This document shows, piece by piece, positions 35,929 through 45,611 of a DNA stretch of 64,000 nt. The notes under the pieces were generated by a model. It searched no databases. It worked only from the letters and a program-made list of their open reading frames with translations, and had not been told where the DNA came from. Every line of letters begins with the position of its first letter. Position 1 is the stretch's first letter. A program made the position numbers and the translations under genes. This DNA comes from Bacillota bacterium. Its GTDB lineage: Bacteria; Bacillota_I; Bacilli_A; Izemoplasmatales; UBA1188. The stretch lies in NCBI GenBank assembly GCA_023410715.1, contig JAEYPN010000024.1:1-64000 (forward strand). The letters run 5' to 3'.

Positions 35929-37836
35929 CTATTTTTTATTATTTATTACATCTTTAATTAAGCTTACAAATTCGTCTAAAGTTACAGTAACTTGTTCTTG
36001 TGAACCATATTTTCTATATGTTACTAGGTTCCCTTCTTTTTCTTTATCTCCTAAAACTAATTGATATGGAATTTTTAAAGTTTGTGCTTCACGGATCTTA
36101 TAAGAAAGTTTTTCATCACGTAAGTCATCTTCAACACGAATACCGTTATCCATTAATAATTTCATAACTATATTAGAATATTCACCATGAAATTCATTGT
36201 TTACAGGAATAACTTTTACTTGAACTGGAGCTAGCCAAGTAGGGAAGGCACCAGCGTAGTGTTCAATTAAGATACCAATAAATCTTTCGATTGAACCAAA
36301 TAAGGCACGGTGTAACATAACTGGTCTTTTCTTTTCGCCATTTGCGTCAATGTATGTTAAGTCAAATCTTTCAGGTAAATTCATATCTAATTGAATTGTT
36401 CCACATTGCCAAATACGATTCATGGAATCACGAAGCTTAAAATCTAGTTTTGGACCATAGAAAGCTCCATCACCAGGATTAACTTTGTATGTTTTGCCAA
36501 TTGATTCACAAGCTTGTGCTAAAGCTTTTTCAGCTTTATCCCAAACTTCGATTGTACCAATATATTTATCTAGTGGTCTTGTTGATAACTCAATATGGTA
36601 TGATAAGCCAAATATTGAATACATATATTCATATAATTTAATTAATTTACCTACTTCTTCAACAATTTGGTTTTCCGTCATAAAGATATGTGCATCATCT
36701 TGAGTAAAATTACGAACTCTAAATAAACCATTTAAAGCGCCGCTTGCTTCATGACGATGAACAAGTCCTAATTCTCCAACCTTAAGTGGAAAATCTTTGT
36801 AAGAATGGATTGAATGTTTGTAAACAAGCATTCCACCAGGACAGTTCATTGGCTTAATAGCAAATTCATTATCATCAATCTTTGATGTATACATATTCTC
36901 GCGATAATTTGACCAGTGTCCACTTATTTCCCATAACTCTTTATTTAACATAATTGGAGTTTGAATTAATTGATATCCTTCTTTTAAATGAACTTTATAC
37001 CAGAAACTTTCTAACTCACGGCGTAAAATCATGCCTTTTGGTAACCAGAATGGGAATCCTGGTCCAAATTCTGATAACATGAATAAGTCTAATTCTTTTC
37101 CAAGTCTTCTATGATCGCGTTTTTTTCTTTCTTCAAGATTTTTTAAATGGTTTTCTAATTCTTCTTTGCTAAAGAAGCTTACACCATAAATACGTTGAAG
37201 TTGGTTTCTTGTCGCATCACCACGCCAGTAAGCACCGGCAATTGATAAAAGCTTAACAAATTGTATAAACTTTGTATTAGGCAAATGTGGTCCACGACAT
37301 AAATCCATAAAATTACCTTGTGTATAATATGAAATATCTTCACCTTCAGGTAATTCAGAAATTAATTCAACCTTATATTCATCATTTTTGAATAATTCTA
37401 AAGCTTCAACTTTAGTTGCTCTATGACGCTTAATTTCATGAGCTCCTTGTGCAATTCTAATCATTTCTTTTTCAATCTTACTTAAATCAGCCTCAGTAAG
37501 TTGTACTCCACCTAAATCGATGTCATAATAAAAGCCTTCTTCAATAGCAGGTCCAACTCCAAATTTTGCATTTGGATATAAACTTTTTACAGCTTGGGCT
37601 AATAAGTGAGCAGTTGAATGGTTAAGAATTTGAAAAGCTTCAGGTGATTCCTTAGTAATGATTTCTAAATTAACATCCTCATTAATCACATAATCACTAT
37701 CAACTAGCTTTTCAAAATTTATCTTGCCTGCTAAGCATTTTTTCTTAAGTGAAACACTTAATTCTTCAGCAATTTCTATTACTGATTTTGCTTCATTAAA
37801 TTCTTTTTTAAAACCGTCTTTAAATGTAACAATCAT
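35929..37836 (-). CDS. thrS: Threonyl-tRNA synthetase
   Basis: Charges tRNA-Thr. The 635-residue protein has an N-terminal TGS domain (1-60) and an editing domain with the zinc-like motif HSTAHLLAQAV (about 73-84) and later DLCRGPH. The class II core includes MNCPGGMLVYKHSI with the zinc-binding Cys, and RHEASGALNGLFRVRNFTQDDAHIF. A C-terminal anticodon-binding domain completes it. AGAGGTAATAAC precedes the ATG, and a T-box leader controls it. In Bacillus thrS lies after dnaI, and the same order holds here. Confidence 0.97.
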   Translation of the reverse strand: MIVTFKDGFKKEFNEAKSVIEIAEELSVSLKKKCLAGKINFEKLVDSDYVINEDVNLEIITKESPEAFQILNHSTAHLLAQAVKSLYPNAKFGVGPAIEEGFYYDIDLGGVQLTEADLSKIEKEMIRIAQGAHEIKRHRATKVEALELFKNDEYKVELISELPEGEDISYYTQGNFMDLCRGPHLPNTKFIQFVKLLSIAGAYWRGDATRNQLQRIYGVSFFSKEELENHLKNLEERKKRDHRRLGKELDLFMLSEFGPGFPFWLPKGMILRRELESFWYKVHLKEGYQLIQTPIMLNKELWEISGHWSNYRENMYTSKIDDNEFAIKPMNCPGGMLVYKHSIHSYKDFPLKVGELGLVHRHEASGALNGLFRVRNFTQDDAHIFMTENQIVEEVGKLIKLYEYMYSIFGLSYHIELSTRPLDKYIGTIEVWDKAEKALAQACESIGKTYKVNPGDGAFYGPKLDFKLRDSMNRIWQCGTIQLDMNLPERFDLTYIDANGEKKRPVMLHRALFGSIERFIGILIEHYAGAFPTWLAPVQVKVIPVNNEFHGEYSNIVMKLLMDNGIRVEDDLRDEKLSYKIREAQTLKIPYQLVLGDKEKEGNLVTYRKYGSQEQVTVTLDEFVSLIKDVINNKK

Positions 37837-37852
37837 TGTTATTACCTCTTTC

Positions 37853-38065
37853 TATAAAAAAATCGTCCTTATTAAAAGGACGAAATAGTTCCGTGGTGCC
37901 ACCTTAATTCTAGAGATCTTCTCTAGCTCTAAACGTTAACGCCGTCCTACGTAGTAGTTTTTTTACTATGCTCCAAGAGAGTAACTATTAAACATCCTTA
38001 AGTAGCTTACACCGTCCTACTCTCGCTTTGAATTTAAATTTAATAATCATATTCTTTTCATTGCT
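37853..38065 (-). promoter_or_regulatory. T-box riboswitch of thrS (Thr specifier ACT)
   Basis: The minus strand has T-box sequence AAGGTGGCACCACGG (37905-37891) and a terminator CGTCCTT/AAGGACG (37882-37864) followed by a T-run. In stem I the sequence TTACTCTCTTGGAG offers ACT as specifier at 37982-37980. The distance from ACT to GGAG equals that in the tyrS leader, which supports Thr over the overlapping TAC reading. Confidence 0.93.
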
Positions 38066-38074
38066 TATATTACT

Positions 38075-38102
38075 ATTATATAGTAAAAATAAATTTTGTC
38101 AA
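38075..38102 (-). promoter_or_regulatory. Sigma-A promoter of the thrS leader
   Basis: TTGACA (38102-38097) and TATAAT (38080-38075), both perfect, are 16 bases apart on the minus strand. Confidence 0.8.
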
Positions 38103-38166
38103 TATAAAAGATTTAGGCTTGCTTGTTTAAACTAAGATAAACAAAAAATAAATCTTTATTCTTTAA

Positions 38167-39087
38167 TTAAAAATTTTGGGGTCTAACTGGTTTTTTTGTT
38201 AGTTCAAATTCTACGGTTAAGTCTTTGATTCTTTCGTATATTCTAAGTGACCTAACGGTCTCTTCTTTACTACCATCACGCCGATACTGATTACGTAAAT
38301 CATCAATTGATAAATTTGATGAAAAGAAGGTTGGAAGTTCTTCTAAAAGACGATATTGTAGAATAGGTCCTAAAACCTCATCTCTAATATATTGACTAAT
38401 AGATTCACCACCAATATCATCAAGCATTAAAATTTCTATTTCCTTAAGCTGTTGAATCATTTCTTCTAAGTTACCCTTATCAATACACGATTTTAATTCG
38501 CGCGATAAATCCGGGTAATAGGCGAACATAACTTTATGTCCTTTTTTCGTTAGTTCGTTACATAAAGCTGCTAAAATATACGTTTTACCTGTACCATACA
38601 TTCCCGATATATAAATACCCTTCATCGGTTCTTCTTTTGAATAAAAAGCCAAGAATCTTGTTAAATATTTATTTATTTCTTTTCTTTCTTCATTTATTAA
38701 GTATAGATCATCAAATGAAGCATTCAAGACCTTTTTGGGAATATATAATGAATTCAAGTTTTCGTTAGTCGCTTCTTTTTTTACAATTTGGCTTAAATAC
38801 TGACAAGGATAATAAAGAATTTTTACCCTATCATTTGATAGTGCAAGTTCTGATGAATAACCCTTATTGGCATTTTTACAGTTTTGAAGACCTAGACATT
38901 CTTTACAATTTTCTTTTTCTTCAAGAAATAGTAAAAAGCGATTAACTGCTTCTTCGATTTGATAACCATTTAAATCATTATTGGCTACAAATGATTTGAT
39001 ATCTTCATTTTCTAATAACTCATCAATTTGTTCATCAATTTTTTTTAAATTGTTATTAAGTTTTATATTTGTATCAAATTTGATCAT
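38167..39087 (-). CDS. dnaI: Primosomal helicase-loader ATPase DnaI
   Basis: AAA+ ATPase that loads the DnaC-type replicative helicase. The 306-residue protein has a DnaI N-terminal domain with a Cys cluster (NCKECLGLQNC, then YPCQYL), Walker A GMYGTGKTYIL, Walker B EILMLDDIGGE, and an arginine-finger region near SLRIYERI. It lies 10 bases after dnaB, and both meet thrS downstream. The final residues KKPVRPQNF are typical of the family. Confidence 0.93.
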   Translation of the reverse strand: MIKFDTNIKLNNNLKKIDEQIDELLENEDIKSFVANNDLNGYQIEEAVNRFLLFLEEKENCKECLGLQNCKNANKGYSSELALSNDRVKILYYPCQYLSQIVKKEATNENLNSLYIPKKVLNASFDDLYLINEERKEINKYLTRFLAFYSKEEPMKGIYISGMYGTGKTYILAALCNELTKKGHKVMFAYYPDLSRELKSCIDKGNLEEMIQQLKEIEILMLDDIGGESISQYIRDEVLGPILQYRLLEELPTFFSSNLSIDDLRNQYRRDGSKEETVRSLRIYERIKDLTVEFELTKKPVRPQNF

Positions 39088-39097
39088 TTTCTCACCC

Positions 39098-40330
39098 TTA
39101 CTCTTCGTTTATTGATTTCAAATAGTCATCAAGCCAAGAAACTTTTATCTCATCTTTGTTTTCTTTATTATCTTTATTATAATTTTTTAATTCCTTATAT
39201 GCTTTTTTCTCATCATGAGCTTTTTGATTTCGATCAATAAAAGCCATTGCTTTTTCAGCAGTGTCGATTCCATCATTTATCCATGACATCGCAACTTTTT
39301 CAAAATAGTTATAAGTTGGCATTTTACCATCTTTGTTAATAAAAACATAGGTTAATAAAACATTAATTACTTCAAGTGGTAATTTGATTTCAAGATTCAA
39401 ACGTTCAACAATTCTCAAATCTGCTTGGGATACAAATCCATTTGAAAGAGTATATAATAGCTCCTTAGGTGTTACTGTTTTAAAGTATGAGATTTGATCG
39501 AGTGAATTTAAATATTTTGTTCTCTCTAGTGTCGGTTTACTATCTTTGATAATTACAACCTGCTCTTTTAAATAACTATTCCAACGACGAACATTCTTTT
39601 TTAATACCTCTTCACTTATTTTACGACTATCATCTAAAGATTCAAAATATGCTTTAGCCATTGTTAATGGATCAAGATCATAAATATAAGCAAGATTAGT
39701 GACTAATTCTTTTTCTTCTTTTTTAAATGTTTGATCATTAGCATCTATTGTCTCTAAAAATAGCCTAAAATCAAATCTAGTATTTTGTAATTCAAGATAG
39801 CTCGCTGATTTAATTTCATCAGGATATTCAAACATATCATTGTTTTCAGTAATAGTAATGTTTCCATATACCTGATCAAATGATTTGGTAATCTCTTTAA
39901 TTCCTTTGTTACTAAAGCCCTTAATTTCAAATAATTTTTTAAGTATTGTTATATTGTCTCTACTTAATAATCTTTCTAAGTAAACACCGAGTAAGCTTTG
40001 GAAGAAGCTCTTTGGAGTTAAAGGTTTTTTAAGCTCATAAATAAGTAATCCTTCTTTAACATATGTTCTAATAAGGCAAACTCCTTCTAAGCTTTCTCTT
40101 GCTTTTTCAACATCATTAATTTTAATATTCAGAATATCAATTATTCTTTTATGAAGTAATTCCTCCGTCATTAGTTTTTCATCCATTATGCGATACAAAA
40201 ACTCATATAACGTATAGGCATTACTACCAATAATAGGAAGATAAAGCAACGACAAAACACGGTGATCTAAATCACTTAAATAATTATTAGCGGTTACGAT
40301 AAACCGGTCTGTAGAACGAAGTTCTCCCAT
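39098..40330 (-). CDS. dnaB: Replication initiation and membrane attachment protein DnaB
   Basis: Co-loader of the helicase together with DnaD and DnaI (Bacillus naming; not the helicase itself). The 410-residue protein starts at 40330 after GGAG. It has an N-terminal winged-helix region containing DLDHRVLSLLYLPIIGSNAYTLYEFL and a C-terminal DnaD-like domain (about 290-380) with VINVLLTYVF, PTYNYFEKVAMSWINDGI and a charged tail. It sits between an unknown small gene and dnaI. Confidence 0.9.
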   Translation of the reverse strand: MGELRSTDRFIVTANNYLSDLDHRVLSLLYLPIIGSNAYTLYEFLYRIMDEKLMTEELLHKRIIDILNIKINDVEKARESLEGVCLIRTYVKEGLLIYELKKPLTPKSFFQSLLGVYLERLLSRDNITILKKLFEIKGFSNKGIKEITKSFDQVYGNITITENNDMFEYPDEIKSASYLELQNTRFDFRLFLETIDANDQTFKKEEKELVTNLAYIYDLDPLTMAKAYFESLDDSRKISEEVLKKNVRRWNSYLKEQVVIIKDSKPTLERTKYLNSLDQISYFKTVTPKELLYTLSNGFVSQADLRIVERLNLEIKLPLEVINVLLTYVFINKDGKMPTYNYFEKVAMSWINDGIDTAEKAMAFIDRNQKAHDEKKAYKELKNYNKDNKENKDEIKVSWLDDYLKSINEE

Positions 40331-40345
40331 AATACTCTCCATTTT

Positions 40346-40696
40346 TTAATACTGTAATTCTTTTCTCTTTAACTTTGAATCTAAATAGGCATAAATTTTT
40401 TCAATTATTTTTTTAGGCTTATTCATTCCAATAAAACCAAAATAATTACATTTAATGTCGACTGAAGTTTTAAGTGGATTCATTTCTAAAGCTGTAATTA
40501 TTAAATCAAAGCCATTGCCAATTAAATACATCTCGCCATAATTTTTATTTGTTTGTTTTAATTCCATCGAAAGGTGGGTAGTTAAACTTTTAATCACTTT
40601 TTCAACATCATTAAAATTATTACTATAATAACGTGTTCTTAAAGCGATATCACGATGCAAGTCGCGTGTTTCTTCTGTAGTTGAAAAAAATCCCAT
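40346..40696 (-). CDS. Conserved-position hypothetical protein between coaE and dnaB
   Basis: The 116-residue protein has a strong ribosome site (AAAGGAG) and tight spacing to both neighbours, five bases from the mutM/coaE fusion and 15 from dnaB, so it is real. The first half is charged and helical (RDLHRDIALRTRYYSNN). The second half is hydrophobic beta-like (GEMYLIGNGFDLIITALEM) and ends in a Lys-rich helix. No Cys pairs, membrane span or known motif are seen. In Bacillus nrdR occupies this approximate place, but this is not NrdR because the zinc and ATP-cone motifs are missing. Its role is unknown. Confidence 0.7.
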   Translation of the reverse strand: MGFFSTTEETRDLHRDIALRTRYYSNNFNDVEKVIKSLTTHLSMELKQTNKNYGEMYLIGNGFDLIITALEMNPLKTSVDIKCNYFGFIGMNKPKKIIEKIYAYLDSKLKRKELQY

Positions 40697-40701
40697 AAAT
40701 A

Positions 40702-42117
40702 CTACTCCTTTATTTTCTTAATTATTTTTCGTAATTCATCTTCTAAATCTTCAATTGAATCATTGTTACAAATGACAAAATCCGATAATGCTTCTTTTCT
40801 TGCTAAACTCATCTGGGCTTTAATTCTTTTTAAAGCTTCTTCATCTGTTAATGAATTTCTGTTTTTGAGACGCGTAATTTGTAATTCTTCTTTTGACGAA
40901 ATACAAATCACATAATCAATAAGTTTCTCAAAATGCGATTCAAAAAGCAGTGGAACTACTATAACCATTATATCATTATTATTAGAATTTTCTTTAATAA
41001 TTTCAAAAATCTTCTTGATAACAATCGGATGTGTAATTTTATTTAGTATCAAGAGTTTTTTCTTATCATTAAAGACAATGTCTCCAAGTTTTTTAAAATT
41101 AACTTCATTATTTTCCATTACTTCAGGAAAAAATTCGCTAATTTTTTTCTTCATTAACTCTGATTCTTCACACAAATTTTTATAGATGATATCTGCATCA
41201 AGCGCAAATATTTTATCCTCGGTCACAATTTTATAAGCTTCTGATTTACCAGTAGCAATACCTCCGGTAATTCCAATTAAAAGCGGATATTTTTTTCTCT
41301 TCTGGCATTTAGGACAATAATATGTTCCCCGTCCTCCAACTTCAACTTTTCTAATCTTTGTCAAGCAATTTGGGCATGGTTCACCATCTTTAGTATGAAC
41401 TAAAAGTTCTTGTTGAAAACGTCCTGTTACACCTAAAGATGAAGTATAGCTTCTAATTGTTGTTCCGCCAAGATAAATGGCCTTATTTAGCACTTTTTTA
41501 GATGATTCAACTATTTTTAAGGCATCATCATAATCTAGATTTAATGCTGGTTCATGGGGATTAATTTTACTTAAGAACAAGACCTCATCTACATAGATAT
41601 TACCAAGACCTGATACAATTTCTTGATTTAATAACAAAGTTTTAATCGGTATATTTTTATCTTTTAGCTTTGAAAGCAAATATTCAACCGTAAATTCTTC
41701 ATCAATTGCATCGAGAATTAGTTTATCAAGTGGTTCCAAATTATAAATATCCAAATCTTTTTTATATAAATAAAGTGTCCCAAATTTTCTCGTATCATTA
41801 TAGCGTAATTCATCATCTTTAAATTTAAAAATGATATGATCGTGTTTTCCTAATAAATCATCATGCTTTAAGAAAAAATATTTTCCTTCCATCCGTAAAT
41901 GACTGATTAAGAAATAATGATCTAAGACAAAAATTAAATACTTTCCTTTTCTTAAAACATCATTAAATGTTTCACCAATTAGGTCTTTTTTAAAGTTTTC
42001 CTCACTAACATTTTTAATAATTTTGCCATAACGAATTTCAATATCTTCAATTTTTTTCCCAATTATTAAGTTTTTTAAGGTGTTACGAACCGTTTCTACT
42101 TCTGGTAATTCTGGCAT
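40702..42117 (-). CDS. mutM-coaE: Fused formamidopyrimidine-DNA glycosylase (MutM) and dephospho-CoA kinase (CoaE)
   Basis: One 471-residue chain holds two enzymes. Residues 1-272 are MutM: MPELPEVE with catalytic Pro2 and Glu3 (which fixes the start at 42117), the H2TH region GLGNIYVDE, and a zinc finger with Cys 248, 251, 268 and 271. Residues about 278-471 are CoaE: P-loop GITGGIATGKS, ALDADII, and VVPLLFES. The first removes 8-oxoguanine; the second makes CoA from dephospho-CoA. The linker is only about six residues (KRKKYP). The genes are neighbours in Bacilli, so the fusion probably arose by loss of the stop and start between them. It follows polA by five bases. Confidence 0.95.
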   Translation of the reverse strand: MPELPEVETVRNTLKNLIIGKKIEDIEIRYGKIIKNVSEENFKKDLIGETFNDVLRKGKYLIFVLDHYFLISHLRMEGKYFFLKHDDLLGKHDHIIFKFKDDELRYNDTRKFGTLYLYKKDLDIYNLEPLDKLILDAIDEEFTVEYLLSKLKDKNIPIKTLLLNQEIVSGLGNIYVDEVLFLSKINPHEPALNLDYDDALKIVESSKKVLNKAIYLGGTTIRSYTSSLGVTGRFQQELLVHTKDGEPCPNCLTKIRKVEVGGRGTYYCPKCQKRKKYPLLIGITGGIATGKSEAYKIVTEDKIFALDADIIYKNLCEESELMKKKISEFFPEVMENNEVNFKKLGDIVFNDKKKLLILNKITHPIVIKKIFEIIKENSNNNDIMVIVVPLLFESHFEKLIDYVICISSKEELQITRLKNRNSLTDEEALKRIKAQMSLARKEALSDFVICNNDSIEDLEDELRKIIKKIKE

Positions 42118-42122
42118 ATTTA

Positions 42123-44738
42123 TCACTTCGTTTCAAATAAATTTTTACCACTATTCATTGACACTAATAATGGTACTCTTAGTTTTACTGCTTCTTCCAT
42201 TGTTTCTTTTAATATTTTTTCCATAACTTGTAACTCATCTTGTTTTACATTTAAGACAAGTTCGTCATGAATTTGTAATATAATACGTGATTTTAACATT
42301 AGTTCATCAATCTTTTTATCAAGCTTGACCATCGCAATTTTAATGATATCAGCCGCACTTCCCTGGATTGGCGCATTCATTGCGGTCCTTTTCGCAAACT
42401 CTTTTTGCATATAATTTTTACTATTTATTTCTGGAATATAACGGCGCCTGTCAAAAATAGTTTTAACGTACCCATGTTCTTTTGCAAAGTCAATTTGTTC
42501 ATCCATAAATTTTTTAATTTCTGGAAAATGTTCATTATAATCTTTAATAAAGAATTCTGCTTCCTTTGGACTAATCTTAATGTCTTCTGATAATCCCCAA
42601 GCGCTCATCCCATATATAATTCCAAAGTTAACCGATTTAGCTTTTCTTCTTTCATCACTAGTAACTTCATCTTTATGTAAAATAATTTTTGCGGTAGCTT
42701 TATGAATATCTTCACCACTTAAAAACGCATGAATCATATTTTCTTCATTTGCCATTGAGGCTAATACTCTTAGTTCAATTTGGGAGTAATCGGCCGCAAG
42801 TAGAATTGAATCATATTCTGCAATAAAGGTTTTTCTAAAAGCTCGTCCTTCTTCATAACGAATTGGAATGTTTTGAAGATTTGGTTCAACGCTTGATAAA
42901 CGTCCGGTATTTGTAAGTGTTTGATTATAAATTGTATGGACTTTACCATCATTTTTAATATTCATTGCACTTTCAATTCCAAGCGCATATGTACTATAAA
43001 GCTTCGCAATCATTCTATATCTTAGAACTAAAGAAATGATTGGATGAACATCTATAAGTGATTCTAAAACATCCTGACTTGTTGAAAAACCAGTCTTAGT
43101 TTTCTTACCTGTATCAAGATTTAAATCATTAAACAAGACGTCCCCTAACTGTTTTGGACTTTGAATATTAAATTTTTTGCCTGCCAACTCGCATATTTTT
43201 TCTTCTAAAGTTGCAAGTTCATTTTCTAAACTTATCTTAAAAGTTTTTAAGTATTCTTTATCCACTCTAATACCCTCAACTTCCATTTTTGCTAAAGTTT
43301 TAGAAAGAGGGATTTCAATATCTTTAAAAAGTGAAAGCTGATTATTTTCTTTTAACTTTTCATATACTTTCTCATAAATTTTATTTATGGTATTAGCTTT
43401 TTTAGCCGCATGCATTGCGTATATATTTAAATCAGGTAAATGATATTTAGCTCCTTTACCGTAAATTTCTTCTTCATAATTTACACTAGAATTATTAAAT
43501 GATTGTGCTAGTATTCTAAAAGAATCCTTAGTTAATTCAGGATTAATTAGGTATCCTGCAAGTAATAAATCAAAATTAATGCCATCTATATCAAAGCCAT
43601 CCCACATTAAAGAGGCAGCCATTTGTTTGTAGTTGTATACTCGCTTTTTTATATTTTTATTTGACAAAAATACCTGTAAATCAATAGATGAATAAATTAA
43701 ATCATAAGGAATAAAGAAATTTCCTTTTTTATTAGTTAGTCCAAATCCAAGCTTCTCAGCGGTATGATAATTATCACCAAATATTTCTAAGACAATCGCA
43801 CTATCATCAAGTAATATATCATCAAAATCATAAACATCTTTAATAATTTTAAAATTAAATTCTTCATCCTTGATTTCACTAAAATCCATTTTTCTAATTA
43901 GTGAATGAAATTCTAACTCCTTAAGTAAATCCAATAGTTTTGACTGATTATATGGTTTTATTTTTAAATCATCAACAATTAGATTTAAATCAAAATCTGT
44001 AATAATTGTTGCTAATTTCTTACTAAAATATGCATCATCTTTACCGTTTTTAATCTTCTCTTGAAGTTTTCCCTTAAGATCATCTACGTGAGCATAAATA
44101 TTATCTAAATCACTATATTCTTCAATTAAAGTAATGGCAGTTTTTTCGCCAACTCCAGCTATTCCTTTTATATTGTCGGAAGTATCCCCAACAAGTGCCT
44201 TAAAATCCGGAACTTGGTTTGGATATACACCATGAATCTCTTTAACCTTATTAGAATCAAATAAAATGATATCTGATTTTTTGGAAACCAACTGAAATGT
44301 TTTTTCATCTATTAGTTGCATTAAATCAAAATCATTACTTACAATGTGAATTTCTTCAAACTCATTTTTATATTTTTTGCATGCACAGCCGATGATATCA
44401 TCAGCCTCATAATCCGTTAAACTTAAATGATTAACATTCAGATCATCTAATAGTTTAAACAAATAAGGAATCTGAACAATAAGTTCTTCAGGTATTGGTT
44501 TCCTCGTTCCCTTATAGTCCTCATATTCTTTATGCCTAATCGTTTGTTTACCCTTATCAAAGGCAACTAACACGTGAGTATAGTCTTTTTTTAGAAGTAG
44601 AAATAAAATGTTTGTAAAGCCATATAGCATATTTGTATATAACCCTTTAGAATTTTTCATTAAGTTACCTAGTGCTGCTGTTGCATGGTAGGCTCTAAAC
44701 ATCACATTATTTCCATCTATTAAAAGTAGTTTGCTCAT
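42123..44738 (-). CDS. polA: DNA polymerase I
   Basis: The 871-residue protein has an N-terminal 5'-3' exonuclease (LLIDGNNVMFRAYHA to about 290). The middle exonuclease-like domain lacks the proofreading Asp/Glu residues (LEIFGDN replaces D-x-E), so it is likely inactive as in Bacillus. The polymerase domain has motif A DYSQIELRV, motif B RRKAKSVNFGIIYGMS and motif C IHDELVL. It fills gaps in repair and Okazaki fragment maturation. It ends on TGA immediately before mutM, forming polA-mutM/coaE. Confidence 0.97.
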   Translation of the reverse strand: MSKLLLIDGNNVMFRAYHATAALGNLMKNSKGLYTNMLYGFTNILFLLLKKDYTHVLVAFDKGKQTIRHKEYEDYKGTRKPIPEELIVQIPYLFKLLDDLNVNHLSLTDYEADDIIGCACKKYKNEFEEIHIVSNDFDLMQLIDEKTFQLVSKKSDIILFDSNKVKEIHGVYPNQVPDFKALVGDTSDNIKGIAGVGEKTAITLIEEYSDLDNIYAHVDDLKGKLQEKIKNGKDDAYFSKKLATIITDFDLNLIVDDLKIKPYNQSKLLDLLKELEFHSLIRKMDFSEIKDEEFNFKIIKDVYDFDDILLDDSAIVLEIFGDNYHTAEKLGFGLTNKKGNFFIPYDLIYSSIDLQVFLSNKNIKKRVYNYKQMAASLMWDGFDIDGINFDLLLAGYLINPELTKDSFRILAQSFNNSSVNYEEEIYGKGAKYHLPDLNIYAMHAAKKANTINKIYEKVYEKLKENNQLSLFKDIEIPLSKTLAKMEVEGIRVDKEYLKTFKISLENELATLEEKICELAGKKFNIQSPKQLGDVLFNDLNLDTGKKTKTGFSTSQDVLESLIDVHPIISLVLRYRMIAKLYSTYALGIESAMNIKNDGKVHTIYNQTLTNTGRLSSVEPNLQNIPIRYEEGRAFRKTFIAEYDSILLAADYSQIELRVLASMANEENMIHAFLSGEDIHKATAKIILHKDEVTSDERRKAKSVNFGIIYGMSAWGLSEDIKISPKEAEFFIKDYNEHFPEIKKFMDEQIDFAKEHGYVKTIFDRRRYIPEINSKNYMQKEFAKRTAMNAPIQGSAADIIKIAMVKLDKKIDELMLKSRIILQIHDELVLNVKQDELQVMEKILKETMEEAVKLRVPLLVSMNSGKNLFETK

Positions 44739-44743
44739 GTATT

Positions 44744-45577
44744 TTACCTCATCTTTTTTATGTATTCTTTAGTTTTATTATATCCTTCTTCAATCAGTTC
44801 TTCAATTTTTTCATTCCCGATGTCAAAGCTAGTTGCTGTAACGTTCGATACATTGATTTTAATAACATTCTTCTTATCCACATCGTGGCTATTTGGTCCG
44901 CTTTTTAAAAGCGTGTCAAAAAGCGCACTAACATACTGAATTAAACTCTTAGTTGATGTTGGTTCTTTACCAACAAGCAATAGCCCTAAAGAATCTGAAA
45001 AAATATCTAATGGAAAATTATCAACAATTCCCCCATCCACAAAATAGTGTCCTAAGAACTGAACCGGCATAAAATAAAACGGTAATGCTGAAGACATTGT
45101 GACAGCTAATGCAACTGAAAAATTTTCCACTGAAACATTGTATTTATATAAATCATCTGGCAAAATAATCATTTGTCTACTAGTAATATCAGCAGTTATA
45201 ATCTTCAAAACTTTCCCTTTTAATTCTAAATCTTTAAAAGTACAAATATTTTTCCTTTTTAGTAATTCATCGACTAAAGAGTAAAAGTTTTCAATATTAT
45301 AAAGTCCTTTATTATCAATTAAGGAAATAGCTGAATTAACTGGCGACAAAATATTTTTTTTCTTGGTTCCACCTAAGCATCTTAAATTTGTATTATTTAA
45401 AATTTTTCTTAGCTCATCGCTTTTATACCCTGCAGCACATAATGCCGCAAAGAACGAGCCAATGCTCGTACCTGCAAATCTATCGAAGGAAATCCCCGCT
45501 TCTTCAAAAGCCTTTAAGGCACCTATATATGCAATGCCTTTTACTCCTCCGCCAGAAAAAACGATGCTTTTACCCAT
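44744..45577 (-). CDS. Patatin-like phospholipase
   Basis: The 277-residue protein has the oxyanion loop SGGGVKGIAYIGAL, the nucleophile Ser38 in GTSIGS, and the catalytic Asp181 in VDGGIVDNFP. Together these form the Ser-Asp dyad of patatin lipid acyl hydrolases. It is cytosolic or membrane-associated by family. The substrate is probably a phospholipid or lysophospholipid. It lies five bases upstream of polA, so the two are likely co-transcribed. Confidence 0.92.
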   Translation of the reverse strand: MGKSIVFSGGGVKGIAYIGALKAFEEAGISFDRFAGTSIGSFFAALCAAGYKSDELRKILNNTNLRCLGGTKKKNILSPVNSAISLIDNKGLYNIENFYSLVDELLKRKNICTFKDLELKGKVLKIITADITSRQMIILPDDLYKYNVSVENFSVALAVTMSSALPFYFMPVQFLGHYFVDGGIVDNFPLDIFSDSLGLLLVGKEPTSTKSLIQYVSALFDTLLKSGPNSHDVDKKNVIKINVSNVTATSFDIGNEKIEELIEEGYNKTKEYIKKMR

Positions 45578-45611
45578 AGCTAATCACCTAAGATTAGTAT
45601 ATGCATTTTTT

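Noticed and set aside
37978..37983. TAC (Tyr) as the thrS specifier
   Set aside because: It overlaps ACT by two bases; the ACT reading keeps the same distance to GGAG as in the tyrS leader and agrees with the downstream gene.
40702..42117. MutM and CoaE as two genes with an annotation frameshift
   Set aside because: Both halves are in one frame with all catalytic motifs intact and a short basic linker; no internal stop is present.
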